Of a DNA stretch of 64,000 bases, positions 32,612-43,705 are shown piece after piece (the first letter of the stretch is position 1; each line of letters opens with the position of its first letter). Position numbers and translations under genes: made by a program. The stretch is from Diphasiastrum complanatum (lineage: Eukaryota > Streptophyta > Lycopodiopsida > Lycopodiales > Lycopodiaceae), in the NCBI GenBank assembly GCA_029204225.1, contig CM055102.1, forward strand, positions 47,834,870 to 47,898,869, in the 5' to 3' direction. The notes beneath the pieces are model-generated. The model ran no database searches, was not told where the DNA came from, and was given only the letters and a program-made list of their open reading frames with translations.

Positions 32612-34160
32612 TTGAAGGAAGCAAGGGAATCTCATTTATGGCCTGAATGGAAACGTGCCATGGAGGAAGAGATTGAATCTATGAACAAAAATACAGTATG
32701 GAAACTGGTTCCACTACCGGTTGGAAGAACTGCAATTGGCTGCAAGTGGGTCTACAAGCTAAAGGTCCGACCAATGGAAGTATTGAAAGATTTAAAGCGC
32801 GGTTGGTGGCCAAGGGATGTAGCCAAATTGAAGGGCTCAATTTTACAGAAACATATGCGCCAGTTGTTCGAATTAGCAGCATTTGCATATTACTTGCCAA
32901 AGCCACACAATGCAGATGGATTGTATGGCAAGCAAACGTCAAAAACGCCTTCCTGAATAAGGACCTGAAAGAAGTAATATTCATGGCTCAACCACCATAT
33001 TTTGATGATGGGTCAGGGCTCGTATGCCGGCTTCACAAGGCTATCTATGGACTGAAGCAAAGATGTAGAGGGTGGAACAAAAATTCTGACAACAAAATGC
33101 AACAAATGGGGCTTCGAAGGTGTTATGCTTATAGCAGTGCATACGTACTCAATGAGAGAGATGTCCTTGTGATTCTTGTCATCTATGTAGATGACATTCT
33201 TATCGCAGGAAATAGCCAAGAGAAAATATCTCAGATCAAGAATGCGCTTGCCATAGAATTTGTTGTTAAGGACCGGGGGGAGGTGTACCATTGCTTAGGG
33301 ATGGAAATCATAAAAAATCCTGCAAATGGAGCCATTAGACTGAGCCAGAAAAGATATATACATGAGATGATTAAGGGATATAATATGACTGACGCTCTAC
33401 CAGCCAGCACCCCAGGCGAAAAGGGATTAGTACGCACAGCAAATATGAGTCCCAAAACTGAAGCTGAGCGTAGAAGAATGAATAGGATCCCATTTAGAAA
33501 CCTCGTAGGATCCCTTATGTATGCAGCTGTGTGTACTCGCCCAGACATAGCCTACAATGTTAACAAAGTTAGCCAATTTTGTAATGATCCCGGATGGTTG
33601 CACTGGGTCACTGCCAAACGCCTCCTAAGATATCTCAACGGGACTTGTGATTGGGAACTAACTTATACTTGTAATGCAAATGAACTGTTGGGCTACGTTG
33701 ATGTTGATTGGGTGGGCGATGTAGACGATCGAAGATCAGTAAGTGGATATGTCTTTATCAAGAGCGGAGGAGCAGTAAGTTGGGGCAGTAAGTGGATATG
33801 TCTTTATCAAGAGTGGAGGAGCAGTAAGTTGGGGCAGTATCAAGCAGAAGAGTGTTGCTCTTTCTACGAGCGAGGCTGAATACATGAGCCTGTGCCAAGC
33901 AGCCAAAGAATCCATCTGGCTAAAAAATCTGCTTAATGAATGAGGAGTTGACATTCCTTGTGTGAGCATACTAAGTGACAATCAAGGCTGCATTTTCTTT
34001 GCAAAGAATGGTGGATCTTATCGAAGAGCTAAACACATTGATATACAATATCATTTTGTGCGAGATGCAATTGAGGATCAAACAAAAGATGATAGCTGAC
34101 ATTCTTACCAAGCCACTCGGGAGGGAGCTACACATCTTGCATACTGAAGGTTTGGGGATG
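32612..34160 (+). pseudogene. copia reverse transcriptase-RNase H
   Basis: The first frame (32612-32956) carries AIGCKWVYKLK. After a frame change the frame 32698-33879 carries FKARLVAKGCSQIEGLNF, VKNAFLNKDLKE, IYGLKQRCRGWN and the catalytic YVDD. RNase H starts GYVDVDWVGDVDDRRSVSGY. A 49-bp tandem duplication (33737-33785 and 33786-33834) then breaks the frame. The rest follows in pieces: STSEAEYMSLCQAAKES, DNQGCIFFAKN, HIDIQYHFVRD and ILTKPL. The enzyme is dead. Confidence 0.88.
33737..33834. repeat. 49-bp direct tandem duplication in RNase H
   Basis: CAGTAAGTGGATATGTC starts at 33737 and again at 33786, with a single visible base difference (AGCGG versus AGTGG). Since 49 is not a multiple of three, it shifts the frame. 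Confidence 0.95.
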
Positions 34161-34183
34161 AGGATCTACAGTGAGGGAGGATT

Positions 34184-34620
34184 TGTTGAGTTTGGTCCGC
34201 TAGAAGATCCGGGTGATGAGCTGGAACACAATCCGTCAGGAAAGATACCGGGCATAATGAACTACCAAGAATGGGATTGATGATGTGGACAATCCATATT
34301 GATATGAATCTTGGCATGGATACGGACACATATAAATCAAGGATAGTACATAAAGATAAATTAAGGATAGTACATAGAACATGAATCTTCTTACTGTTCT
34401 TCTCTTTTTAGACTAAGCGACTAGCGATTAAAGCGTTCTTGGCAATCATATGATCTTAGGTGTTACTTATGTGTTATTCTGTATCTTTGATTATGACTAT
34501 AATGCAATGATCCTATTATGTACTAAGTGACTGCTACGATTCATGTGTTGAATGACTTCTGATAATTCAAGTGTTCTTCAATTTATGCGATTGATTGTGT
34601 GATTACAAAGAGATTCTTCA
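34184..34620 (+). repeat. 3' LTR of the 30-34 kb copia
   Basis: 437 bp; carries a 24-bp internal duplication relative to the 5' LTR (AAGGATAGTACATAAAGATA repeated unit). Confidence 0.9.
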
Positions 34621-34625
34621 CTTTT

Positions 34626-35173
34626 TTCCTAAGGACAAGAAGAAAATTGGATGCAAGTGATGCTTTTGCTAAGTTCACGGAATTCAAGACATTGGTTGAA
34701 AAGCAAACAGGATGTTGCATCAAGACTATGAGATCTAATGGAGGTGGTGAGTACTTTTTAACAAAATTTAGTGATTTTTGCAAGGATCACGGGATCAAGA
34801 GACAGACTACAATACCTTATTCACCACAACAAAACGGAGTTGCATAATGAAAGAACATATCCATGTTGAGATGGCAAGGGCGATGCTCAAAAGCAAGAAT
34901 TTTCCAAATACCTTTTGTGCAGAAGCTTGCAGCACAACTACGCACATCCTGAATTGATGTCCTACAAAATTCTTGGAAGGTAAGACATCTCATGAAGCTT
35001 TTATTGGAATGAAACCTAATATTTCTCATTTGAGAGTATTTGGTTGTGATGATTACACTCATATTCTTGATGAGAAACGAAGAAAATTGGATGCAAAAGC
35101 TATCAAGTGTATTTTCCTTGGATATGATAAAAAGGCCAAAGCTTGGCTTGTTTCTTCGTCATTGACCATGTGA
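34626..35173 (+). pseudogene. copia integrase fragment
   Basis: DAFAKFTEFKTLVEKQTGCC, then MRSNGGGEYFLTKF (the usual RSDNGGEY with Asp changed to Asn), then IPYSPQQNGVA and a stop where the catalytic Glu is expected. After frame changes MARAMLKSKNFPNTFCAEA and SHEAFIGMKPNISHLRVFGC follow. No RT follows; it borders a gypsy fragment at about 35190. It belongs to a different copia family from the element that precedes it. Confidence 0.8.
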
Positions 35174-35189
35174 TCCTATCTTCCTTCAA

Positions 35190-36672
35190 TATAACTATTT
35201 TTGCTATTTTATTGTTGGTTCATCAAGAATATTATGTACTGCAATACTGGACGTATTGCAAGATGGTTACTGTTATTGACTAAATTTAACTTTCGAATTG
35301 TGGTTCGAAAGGGGAAGCAACATTATCTAGCCGACCACGTTTCACGAATAGAATCCAAACCAGTTAATACTGAGGTGGATGATGAATTACCAGATGCTGC
35401 ATTATTCTATGTAGAAGCAGTACCTGAGTCGGTAGCAGATATTGTTGAGTACCTGATGTAGGACAACTGAATGACTCTTTGACAAAAGTACAGAAGAGGC
35501 AATTGATTCATAAGGCTCAACCTTATCAATTGATTGCAGGACAATTGTATCATTGTGGATCTAACAATATTCTACATAGATGTGTTTTACCACATGAAAT
35601 ACCAGATTTAGTCATGTTTTCACATGATGGCATGTGCGGAGGACACTTTTCTACAGATATTATTGTTCACAAACATTTGCAATCAGATTGTTGGTGGCCT
35701 ATGCTTCATAAGGACACAGAATATTATGTTCAAACATGTGATGTTTGCCAACGAGCATGGCGGCCTACTAGACAGAACTATGGACCCTTACATCCGGTTT
35801 TATCGCAAGCGCCATTTGAAAAATGGGGATTGGATTATGTGGGTCCTATTCATCCTACCGTGTGAGGATCTCAGGCCCCGATACATTATCGTAGCAACTG
35901 ATTATATGACCAAGTGGGTTGAAGCCAAAGCTGTCAAAGTTGCTGATGCAAAATTTCTCTACGAAAATATCATTATCAGATTTGGATGTCCGATCGAGAT
36001 TGTCAGTGACCGAGGTACACACTTTGTTAATCAAACGATAAAGTGTTTACTGGAAGAACTTTTTTGTCATACATAGATTTAGTACTCCTTATTATCCTAG
36101 AGGGAATGGCCAAGCTAAATCTTCCAATAAGATTCTCTGCACTATTATGACGAAAACCATTGAAGCGAGTCGATCTAATTGGGAACATAAACTGCATGCA
36201 GCATTATGGGCATTCAGAACCGCTTACAAAAGTAGTACAAATCAAACACCCTTTCAACTAGTTTATGGTCAAGATGTTGTCATGCCGATTGAATTTTTAA
36301 TACCATCTTTACACATAGCAGCAACAAAATGGTTAAATGATGATAAGTCTTTTCAACTACGTCATCAAGTGTTGCACAAATTGTGTGAAACAAGATTGAT
36401 GGCAGTTCATGCATTAGTAGAAAGCCCGCCGTAAGGCATGGCACGATCGTCGATTACACAAAAAGGATATGAAAGCAGGAGATCTTGCACTGATGTACAA
36501 AACCAAGCTGATCAAGGAAAAATTGAAGTTTACCGGTGAAAGCCCGTATAAAGTAAAGGAAATCCTAAACTATGGAGTAGTGATTCTTGAGCACTTGGAC
36601 GAAAACTGGTTTGATACTCCTGTGAATGGCAGTCGATTACGCAAGTTTTGGCAGTTTGCTCCGCCAGTTTAG
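35190..36672 (+). pseudogene. Ty3/gypsy RNase H tail and integrase
   Basis: At 35201-35461 the RNase H end reads FNFRIVVRKGKQHYLADHVSRI. At 35479-35865 the integrase zinc finger (H-x-H and CDVCQRAWRP) and GLDYVGPIHP follow. At 35870-36076 the core begins YIIVATDYMTKWVEA and has SDRGTHFVN. After a frame change the third catalytic residue context NGQAKSSNK shows Lys in place of Glu. The rest of the core and C-terminus follow (36147-36434 and 36469-36672, ending GSRLRKFWQFAPPV). The LDENWFDTPVNGSRLR end resembles Athila/Tat-type gypsy integrases. At least three frame breaks are present. Confidence 0.85.
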
Positions 36673-36797
36673 CAAGCATGATTCAAATGATTTTTCTTTT
36701 TATTTGTTTTTCAATTTTTTGTTTTCACTAGTTAATTGTTAATTTTGTTTCGAAAAGACAGTAAAAGAAAGTAAGAAGAAAAGAAAAAAAAAAAGAA

Positions 36798-36814
36798 CCC
36801 TAAACCCTAAACCC
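36798..36814. repeat. short telomere-type (CCCTAAA)2 motif
   Basis: CCCTAAACCCTAAACCC in an A-rich flank after the gypsy integrase. It matches the plant telomere repeat but has only two and a half units. Confidence 0.9.
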
Positions 36815-36899
36815 CCGCCTCTGATGCTTCCCTCACCTCTTCTTCCTCTCACGGACAGTTTGTGACCATTGGGGCTACCATTCCCATCACAGCTGCTCA

Positions 36900-38348
36900 G
36901 GCCACCTCACCCCCACACATAGAAGCTGTTTCATGAAACACCCAACATTTCATGGACATGTTCGATGATTCCAACCTCCTTGGGGCCTCAAAAAAAATTT
37001 TCATGCCCTAGAGTCCTGCGCCCTTTGAACTCCAGTCCCCTGGAAGAAGATTCGGATAGTTCCATGATACACCTGATTTTTACGACTCTTTTCAGATTAA
37101 CCAGCAACCTCAAGCTGAAGCCGCACCAGCCACACTTCGGGTCGGACAAGTTGTCAAATCACCAAAGTAGTTCGATGCCACAATGCCTGAGGGCTATGAA
37201 GAAGAAGACCTCTTTGAAGAAAAAGAGTTACAGGCACCTGCTCCACGCCAACTAGGGACAATACCACAAGGTCCTTCTGCTGCTACCACCTTCACAACAG
37301 TAGATTTCGGTGATGCTCTCGGTTTGGTCTCAAGCCTTGCACAAGTGATCCATTCTATGCTGGATAAGAAAAAATAAATGGAACAGTGAATCTCAGATAT
37401 GGTATTTGAATATACTCTCATTAGCCAGAAAGTTGTTCAGTTGGACAAAGAGTTGAAGATCGCCAAGCAACATGAAGCTAAATCTGAAGTTGAGAAAAAG
37501 ACGGCACAACAATTGGCTGATCGCCTGGAAGAGTATGTCACCTCACTGCAGAATGCCCTCACAACTGCCCAAGATCAGGTGGACAAGGCCGTGCAGGATG
37601 CAAAGCAAAAATGCAGCTGCTTCAGGGTCAACTACAGATGGCCGAACAAGATAACACACATCTCCAAGGTGAATTGAATGCGACCACCCTTGAGTGTGAT
37701 GTGTATCTACAGACGTAAATACCTGATCATCTGGTAACTCCGACGGAGGTTGCGTATTTGTTTAAAAAGTTTGAAACCTACAAAGTGGCGCTTCAAAGAT
37801 TCCAAAGCCACTTTGACAGATTCAAAGGTACAGCTTCAACTGAGTTGGCAAGGCTGAAACAACCATCAACACATATGAAAAAGCTGCCGCTCAAGTGTTG
37901 GAAGCTGGGCCTCAAATTTCAGTTCCTATCATGCCGCAATTCTCCCCTCCGCACCAAGCTGATGTACCTATGGATACAGGGTTGGATTCGGGCATGGACC
38001 AGGGTGGAGCCCCTAAAGTTGAAGAACAACAGCCAGTTCCACAGGCAGTGCAATAGGCTCCATCTTCATCAAGGACCACATCATTGTTCAGAAGACCAAT
38101 CAGCGTCGAGGACCAGATCTAGAGATTTTTAGCGCAACATCCTCATGCGTCCTCGCGTGGTGGTTGGGTCCTCAAGTTTAAGACCTCTAAAATAGAGGCC
38201 GACAAGGAATTGGATAAAATACCCACATTGGAAGAGCAGCCAGCTTGGAGAGTTACAATTTTTGAGAAAACTCCAGAATCTATTAGGAGTTATGTGTCCA
38301 GCCCTCGCCAATTGCGCGTAGATCCATATTACGTACCGATGTCGCGTA
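36900..38348 (+). pseudogene. gypsy 3' accessory ORF with coiled coil (plus copy)
   Basis: About 230 bases after the gypsy integrase a second coding region runs in broken frames. An N-terminal acidic/Pro/Gln-rich part comes first (MPEGYEEEDLFEEKELQAPA, 37183). A heptad-rich segment follows (VVQLDKELKIAKQHEAKSEV through LEEYVTSLQNALTTAQDQVD, 37399-37660), then VAYLFKKFETYKVALQRFQS (37745). The C-terminal conserved block comes last (RTTSLFRRPISVEDQI, GGWVLKFKTSKIEADKELDK, WRVTIFEKTPESIRSYVSSP). Similarity to the inverted copy stops at about 38348. I do not recognise the family. Position after integrase suggests the extra 3' ORF seen in Tat/Athila-type gypsy elements. Confidence 0.6.
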
Positions 38349-38452
38349 GGAAAATTGTAGTGGGTTTCTTTCCTTGCCTATCCTCAACCCAAGATCTAAT
38401 CAATCTAGCATCAAGGAGATGAAATTAGTTGTCACGCATAGATTCGTTCCCA

Positions 38453-39129
38453 TGCGAGCAATAGTATAGTTCAGATTTTAGCATGAATGGAAGAACCAAA
38501 TCTAACTCTAACATCCATTAAACCTAAGCTTTAACACTACATCTATTAACACTAGATTCACAATGAAGATAGCTTACTCTTTCTCTCTCCCCCTTTCTCT
38601 CTCATAAAAAGTATAAAAGCATGCAATCCCAATAACAATCATATCAAACAATTAGCAAACACAATTAAAACATGAGAGATGGAGGAAAAGTGATAGAGAG
38701 CAAGGACATTCATCAATCCATTTCACAAGAGAACCATTCTGCTTTATTGAAATGAAGAAATATACATGTGTAGGAGCTTGAGTTGGCCCTTTTTTATAAT
38801 ATAGAGGAGGACCCTGGCCTCTGAATCCTATTGGTCCATTTCTACCTCCCTAATTATTCAAATTTAAAAAAGAGATCCAAATTGGAGGGAAACCCAACTT
38901 TATTCACTAACTTGACATTTAGGCCCTACGACATTAAAAGTCTTGCAAAAAGGCCTAAAGTCCTTTTATCGACTTTCTAATTAATCAAATAACTATGTGA
39001 TCATCGGGTTGGACTTACACACGCATGGTGCCAAATCCCTCTCATTTATTAACTAGGGTTAGGGTTGCCTTGGGATCTGCAAACCCTCCAATAGTATCCC
39101 CCAAGAAAACTGGTGGCGGTCCCATGACA
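38453..39129 (-). repeat. gypsy-type LTR, minus orientation
   Basis: Read on the minus strand it starts TGTCATGGGACCGCC (39129) and ends TGCTCGCA (38453), TG...CA, about 677 bp. It is homologous to 40146-40669 in opposite orientation and to 26166-26420. A TATA-like ATAAAAAGTATAAAAG lies near 38605-38620. It directly follows the 3' end of the inverted accessory ORF, so it is most likely that element's 3' LTR. Confidence 0.7.
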
Positions 39130-39215
39130 CCTATGAGATGCAGTTACTGTGGACTTTTATTCGCTTCTGGTCGAATCTTTATTAAAGGATATTGCACTTT
39201 CTCCATGAAGTTGAG

Positions 39216-40115
39216 TCAGCCAGTGTTGAAATCTGAATTGTGCGGCAAACAACAACGGTGGGCTCCAACAATCCACTTTGAAGTTGTCCAGGATATGAAT
39301 CGAGATTCCCTGGAGCCTCTCATCATTGCGGCACAAAAATATAGTCGAGCCACTGGCAACTGATCCTTGATGCTCTCTGAGGCCATTGGCTTATTTGGAT
39401 CAAATGCCAAAGAAGGAAGACAATCATTCCATCTTGTTGCCACGGATGCCAACAGAGTCAAGTCTTTCGCAAAAAGCACTGATTGCCTCACTGTCGAATC
39501 GGGAGAGTGTATATACTCCCGCTGGTACGCTTGTAGTGCCCGGTGGAAATTCACTGAAATTTTCCAGCTGAAGGGTTGGTGGATAATTGGCCAGTTTGGC
39601 GTATGGATATTAATTTTGTCCATGGCCAATCCCAAATCGTTCCACTTATTCTTGCGCGGCATCGGTACATAATATGGATCTAGGCACAATTGGCGAGGGC
39701 TGGCAACATAACTCCTAATAGATTCTAGAGTTTTCTCAAAAATTGTAACTCTCCAAGCTAGTTGCTCTCCCAATGCGGGTATTTTATCCAATTCCTTGCC
39801 GGCCTCTATTTCAGAGGTCTTAAACTTGAAGACCCAACCACCACGCAAGGACTCATGAGGATGTTGCACTAAAAAGCTCTGGATCTGGTCCTCGATGTTA
39901 ATTGGTCTTCTGAACAATGATGTGGTCCTTGATGAAGATGGAGCTTGTTGCACTGCCTGTGGAACTGGTTATTGTTCTTCAACTTCAGGGGCTCCACCAG
40001 CCAATTGCTGTGTCGTCTTCTTCTTAGCTTCAGATTTAGCTTCATGCTGCTTGGTGATCTTCAACTCTTTGTCTTGCTGAACAACTTTCTGGCTGATGAG
40101 AGTATTCTCAAATCC
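39216..40115 (-). CDS. gypsy 3' accessory ORF (minus copy, coiled coil deleted)
   Basis: The open frame 39953-39216 (245 residues) starts at MQQAPSSSRTTSLFRRP. Upstream to 40115, broken by a stop, lie NTLISQKVVQ and KELKITKQHEAKSEA, matching the start of the coiled coil in the plus copy. The frame then jumps to GGAPEVEEQ, so about 480 bp of coiled coil are missing. The C-terminal domain is longer than in the plus copy: GGWVFKFKTSEIEAGKELDK, WPIIHQPFSWKISVNFHRAL, AYQREYIHSPDSTVRQSV, LPVARLYFCAAMMRGSRESR. No known motif was recognised. It ends 87 bases before the LTR start at 39129. Confidence 0.6.
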
Positions 40116-40145
40116 CATATTTGAGATTCGCCATAACCCTAACCC

Positions 40146-40669
40146 TAGCCCTAGTTAATAAGTGAGAGGGATTTGGCACCCTACGTGTGTAAGTCCAACC
40201 CGATGATTACATGGTTATTTGATATTAATTAGAAAGTCAATAAAAGGACTTTAGGCCTTTTTGCAAGACTTTTAATATCGCAGGGCCTAGATGTCAAGTT
40301 AGTGAATAAAGTTGGGTTTCCCTCCAATTTGGATGGTTCCCACTCTTTTTTTAATTTGAATAATTAGGGAGGCAAAAATGGACCAATAGGATTCAAAGGC
40401 CAGGGTCCTCGGTTCTCTTGTGAAATGGATTGATGAATGTCCTTGCTCTCTATCACTTTTCCTCCATCTCTCATGTTTTGAGTGGGTTTGCTAATTGTTG
40501 GATCTAATTGTTATTGGGATTGCATGTTTTTATAGGGAGAGAGAAAGACTAAGCTATCTTGATTGTGGATCTAGTGTTAATGGATGTAGTCTTAATGCTT
40601 AGGGTTAATGGATGTTAGAGTTATATTTGGATCTTCCATTCATGCTGAAATCTGAACTATACTATCGCA
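40146..40669 (+). repeat. 5'-truncated gypsy-type LTR, plus orientation
   Basis: Inverted copy of 38453-39129, starting within the LTR at about the CCCTAACCCTAG block and ending ACTATCGCA at 40669. About the first 85-110 bases of the LTR are missing. Together with the minus LTR it forms a foldback around the accessory ORF. Confidence 0.7.
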
Positions 40670-40939
40670 TATGTACTTAGAGTGAAGGACTACAATAGAG
40701 AGCTAACATGCATTGGAGAGCCAATCAACCAAAGAGGGCTAGTTTAAGTTGTCTTAAATGGACTTAATTAAGATCATTCTAATCTTGTCCAATCCTATGC
40801 AATCCAAGAGTATCTCCCTTCAATAGAGAGTATACAATGAATCCTTGTGGCTAAGGAGAGTAGGCAAGCAAATGCATTGTCTAGAATGGGACAACTCACT
40901 CCCAAAGATGGAGGAGATGGCAAAGCTTTTAATCCATGC

Positions 40940-42030
40940 ATAGGGCAAAAGCAAATAAAAAGGACCATTCAAGAAGAAGGTCGAGATGCTCAACGATGAG
41001 AGTGATGATCAACCATCATCTTCCAAAGGAAAGAAGGACAAATCCAAGTTCAAGTGATTTTTTTGTGGTAAGAAAGGATACTTTGCATTCGAGTGTTGCA
41101 AGAGAAAAATTGTACAATATCTCAATTGAAGGTGAGAAGAGTAATCTTGAATAATACTCATGATGTCCATTTTTTCATTTTCTAGCTTTTAAAAAGAAAA
41201 TCCTTGGTGGATTAATATTGGGGCTAGCTGCTCTCACATGACAAGCCACAGTATACATTTTTCTCATCCCTCTTCTTATGATAGTTCCAAAAAGTTCATT
41301 TACAATACTAATGCCTAACATCACTAAAAATTTGTTAAGTGTTGGGAAAATGTTGGATAATGGCTTTTCAAGTTGATTTTGATGTTAATGCTTGCTTAAT
41401 TAAGATGAGTGGAGAGGTGATTGCAAGAGGGACAATATTTGGAAGGCTTTTCAAGTTGGATGCTAATGTTGAATCTAATTCTTATTTTTTGGCTGAGGGA
41501 GAGTTTTTTCAAGTTGGGTTGTGGCACCAGAGGTTGGGCCATCCCAACTACAAATCCATGGAGTCAATGTGCAAAGAGGAGAAAGTTCTTGGTATGGCAA
41601 AAACATTGTGAAAGCGTTGTAAGGCATCTAAAGCATGCGCTTTGGCAAAAGCACACAAAATGATTTTCTCAAGATCTTCTAGTAAAACATATCATGTTTT
41701 GCAACTCATTCACTCATATGTGCAGTTTTCAAGTAGAAAGAGTAATGGAGGAGTGACTATGTTTGTTTTTTTTCTTACATGGTCATAGTAGATTTACTTG
41801 GATCTATCTTGTCCTCAAAAGCTATGGTGTTTGAAATTTTTTTGAAGTTTAAAGTTCTTGTTAAGAATCAATTTGGCACTAGCATCAAGATGCTAAGGTC
41901 AGATGGAGGTGGAGAATACATCTCTACCAACTTCAAAGAGTATCAGCTTGAACAAAACGGCATCAAGAGAGTATTCATGCCCCTATACACCTCAATCATA
42001 AATGGGGTGTCATTGGTTGTGCACACCCAT
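40940..42030 (+). pseudogene. copia gag-protease-integrase relic
   Basis: A gag knuckle near 41050 (FFCGKKGYFAFECCKRK; first Cys replaced by a stop). WWINIGAS-like protease follows at about 41210 with Asp-Ser changed to Asn-Ile. GLWHQRLGHPNYKSME (41515), CKASKACALAKAHK (41620) and integrase RSDGGGEYISTNF (41898) come next. No catalytic Glu context is recognisable after that. Many stops. The gag and pre-integrase text is close to the 7.7-14.1 kb element, so it is an old relative. Confidence 0.8.
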
Positions 42031-42717
42031 ATTTGCCAACAAAAGAACATTAAAAAATAACCAAAAAAACTGAAACAAACTTTTTTTTTTTATCACTTAG
42101 AGAAGAGTTTACTTGATCCTTAGCAAGAACACACATCATAGTGTAATTCAAATGACCTGTATTGTAGAAACGAATAGTAAGATTCTGAGAACTAGATAAT
42201 AAGTTTGAATCAATCAAATCAGGAAATATAATACATAAAAACTTATATTACACCAAATCTTCTCTCTAACTGAAATCAAAATAAAAGGACTCGTAGTCAG
42301 ATCTCACTATACATAGATCAATATACATAAGAATCTAGATCAAGTTATTGTTTTTTTTCCCTCTATCAGGACTCGGAGCTCGAGTTTGTTCATCAGCTAT
42401 CTCTGCTGGTAAAATGGTAATCCTTCGTCATCTCCAAGAGTTTGCAGTCAGGCGATTCTTTCCTTTGCAATGATATGAACGAAAAGCTTTTCATTGATTG
42501 TCAATCGGATTTACAATATGGGTATACGTTTTTCTTCTGAAGCTATTCAGATCTGCCATGTTGACTACTTTTCACGTTGAAGCCTTGCTAGATGTGATTA
42601 TTTTTGTCTCGTAAGGATTTGCAGGAGATAATCAAGCATTTTGTCTGTAGGCAGAAGTCAATATTCAGTTACTCCATTTAATCAAGCAGCAGTTGCAACA
42701 AGACATCGAGCATGGAA

Positions 42718-42776
42718 CTGCAAAACAAAAGAACCTCGAGTGGTGTTATAATCAGAATTCTGAGACACACCCTTAC
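42718..42776 (-). other. possible 59-nt intron overlapping the stop codon (minus gene)
   Basis: GCAAG|GTAAGG at the annotated stop and TTTTGTTTTGCAG|TTCC at 42718. Splicing would remove the TAA and append ASSMLDVLLQLLLD. Same arrangement in the plus-strand paralogue. It is unusually short for a plant intron; it may be coincidence kept by recent duplication. Confidence 0.3.
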
Positions 42777-43663
42777 CTTGCTGTCTCAGAGCTTTCAGTC
42801 ACGATCTCATACTCAGCAACTGAAGTTTCCTGAACAACAGAAACCTCAGCAGTGTAGTGATCATCATCTCTGTGCCTTCTTTTCTTCTTATACAGGAGTG
42901 CTGCAAGACATAGCAGAATAGCGGCACCCACGACTGCTCCAACAACAATTCCTACCGTCTTTCCATGTGAGTTTCCCCCTGAGCCATGATGAGTTGTTGG
43001 TGCAGGAGAAATAGAGTGTCTAGGGGGTGGCGCACCATGTCCAGGCGGTGATGAATAAGGACTTAGGGGCGAAGGTGCAGAAGCTCGATTGCCAGGAGTT
43101 GGCGGACTGATTGCGGGTCTTGATGGAGGTGCATAAAAAGGTGGATGAAGAAATGGATGACCAGGAGATGGCACACCGGATCCTGGTGCAGGGGAAGTGT
43201 AGGGTGGACTAACTCGATGTCCTGGTGAAGGAGTGGGTGTGGAATTCGGAGGCTGGCCGTGCGATGGCGATGGAGAAGGATTTGGGAACGATTTTGGAGA
43301 TGGAGATGGAGCTGGACTATGGTGACTTGGAGTTGGGCTATGGTGACTTGGGGCCGGGACTGATCCTGGAGTTCCCGAAGGTGTTAATGGAAGAGGCGAT
43401 GATGGATGATGATGAGGACAAGGAGGAGGAGGTGGTGGCGGTGGCGGTGAGGGAGGCCAATGCTTCCGATGTTGCGGAGGAGGAGGAGGCGGCGGTGGTG
43501 GCAGTGCGGGAGAACAATGCTCTGGATGTTTGGAAGGAGGAGGAGGCCTGTCATAATTGTTCCATCCTTGCGCTAGTTGAGCTGAGATTGATAGGATGGT
43601 TACCTCCAACATCAATCGCATAAGCTGGGCAGCTGCCAATTGCGGCTCCCTTCCCTTTTTCAT
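42773..43663 (-). CDS. proline-rich (extensin/AGP-like) single-pass membrane protein
   Basis: A frame of 296 residues, apparently intact and without internal intron. Residues 1-34 form a signal peptide-like start (MKKGREPQLAAAQLMRLMLE then VTILSISAQ). A long Ser/Pro-rich ectodomain follows with two poly-Pro runs (9 Pro each, extensin-like S-P-P-P-P), many S-P pairs and H-H-S-P repeats. These are typical Hyp-O-glycosylation contexts for cell-wall glycoproteins. A Gly/Ala/Val-rich membrane span lies at about 237-258 (GIVVGAVVGAAILLCLAALL), then the KKKRRHR stop-transfer and a 30-residue acidic tail containing AEYEIV. There is no kinase domain, so it is not a PERK receptor kinase. It likely sits in the plasma membrane with its ectodomain in the wall. 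A TATA box lies about 45 bases upstream. It is paralogous to the gene at 54738. Function unknown. Confidence 0.85.
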   Translation of the reverse strand: MKKGREPQLAAAQLMRLMLEVTILSISAQLAQGWNNYDRPPPPSKHPEHCSPALPPPPPPPPPQHRKHWPPSPPPPPPPPPCPHHHPSSPLPLTPSGTPGSVPAPSHHSPTPSHHSPAPSPSPKSFPNPSPSPSHGQPPNSTPTPSPGHRVSPPYTSPAPGSGVPSPGHPFLHPPFYAPPSRPAISPPTPGNRASAPSPLSPYSSPPGHGAPPPRHSISPAPTTHHGSGGNSHGKTVGIVVGAVVGAAILLCLAALLYKKKRRHRDDDHYTAEVSVVQETSVAEYEIVTESSETAR

Positions 43664-43705
43664 ATTGCTGCAGAGATACGCAGAGGAGACTCAGCAGAGC
43701 AGTGG

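Larger units (their letters stand above)
30278..34620 (+). mobile_element. copia retrotransposon lacking the integrase core
   Basis: Plus strand: LTR 30278-30690 (413 bp) and LTR 34184-34620 (437 bp), both starting TGTTGAGTTTGG. The 3' LTR is longer by a 24-bp tandem duplication near 34336. Around 20 other differences show it is old. A polypurine tract (GTGAGGGAGGA, 34171-34181) abuts the 3' LTR. Flanks CTTTG (30273-30277) and CTTTT (34621-34625) suggest a 5-bp target duplication with one change. The sequence after the 5' LTR is not the canonical iMet PBS. The internal region codes for gag, protease, the pre-integrase start and RT-RNase H, but the integrase core is deleted near 32300. Confidence 0.88.

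Noticed and set aside
36798-36814. interstitial telomere
   Set aside because: Only two and a half CCCTAAA units; too short to call more than a motif. The CCCTAACCCTAG at 40138 is part of an LTR.
43225-43623. 132-residue Glu-rich frame opposite the minus-strand proline-rich gene
   Set aside because: Complement of proline-rich codons; no independent support.
42773-43663. PERK-type receptor kinase
   Set aside because: The frame ends 38 residues after the membrane span and no kinase motif occurs downstream in any frame within 400 bases.
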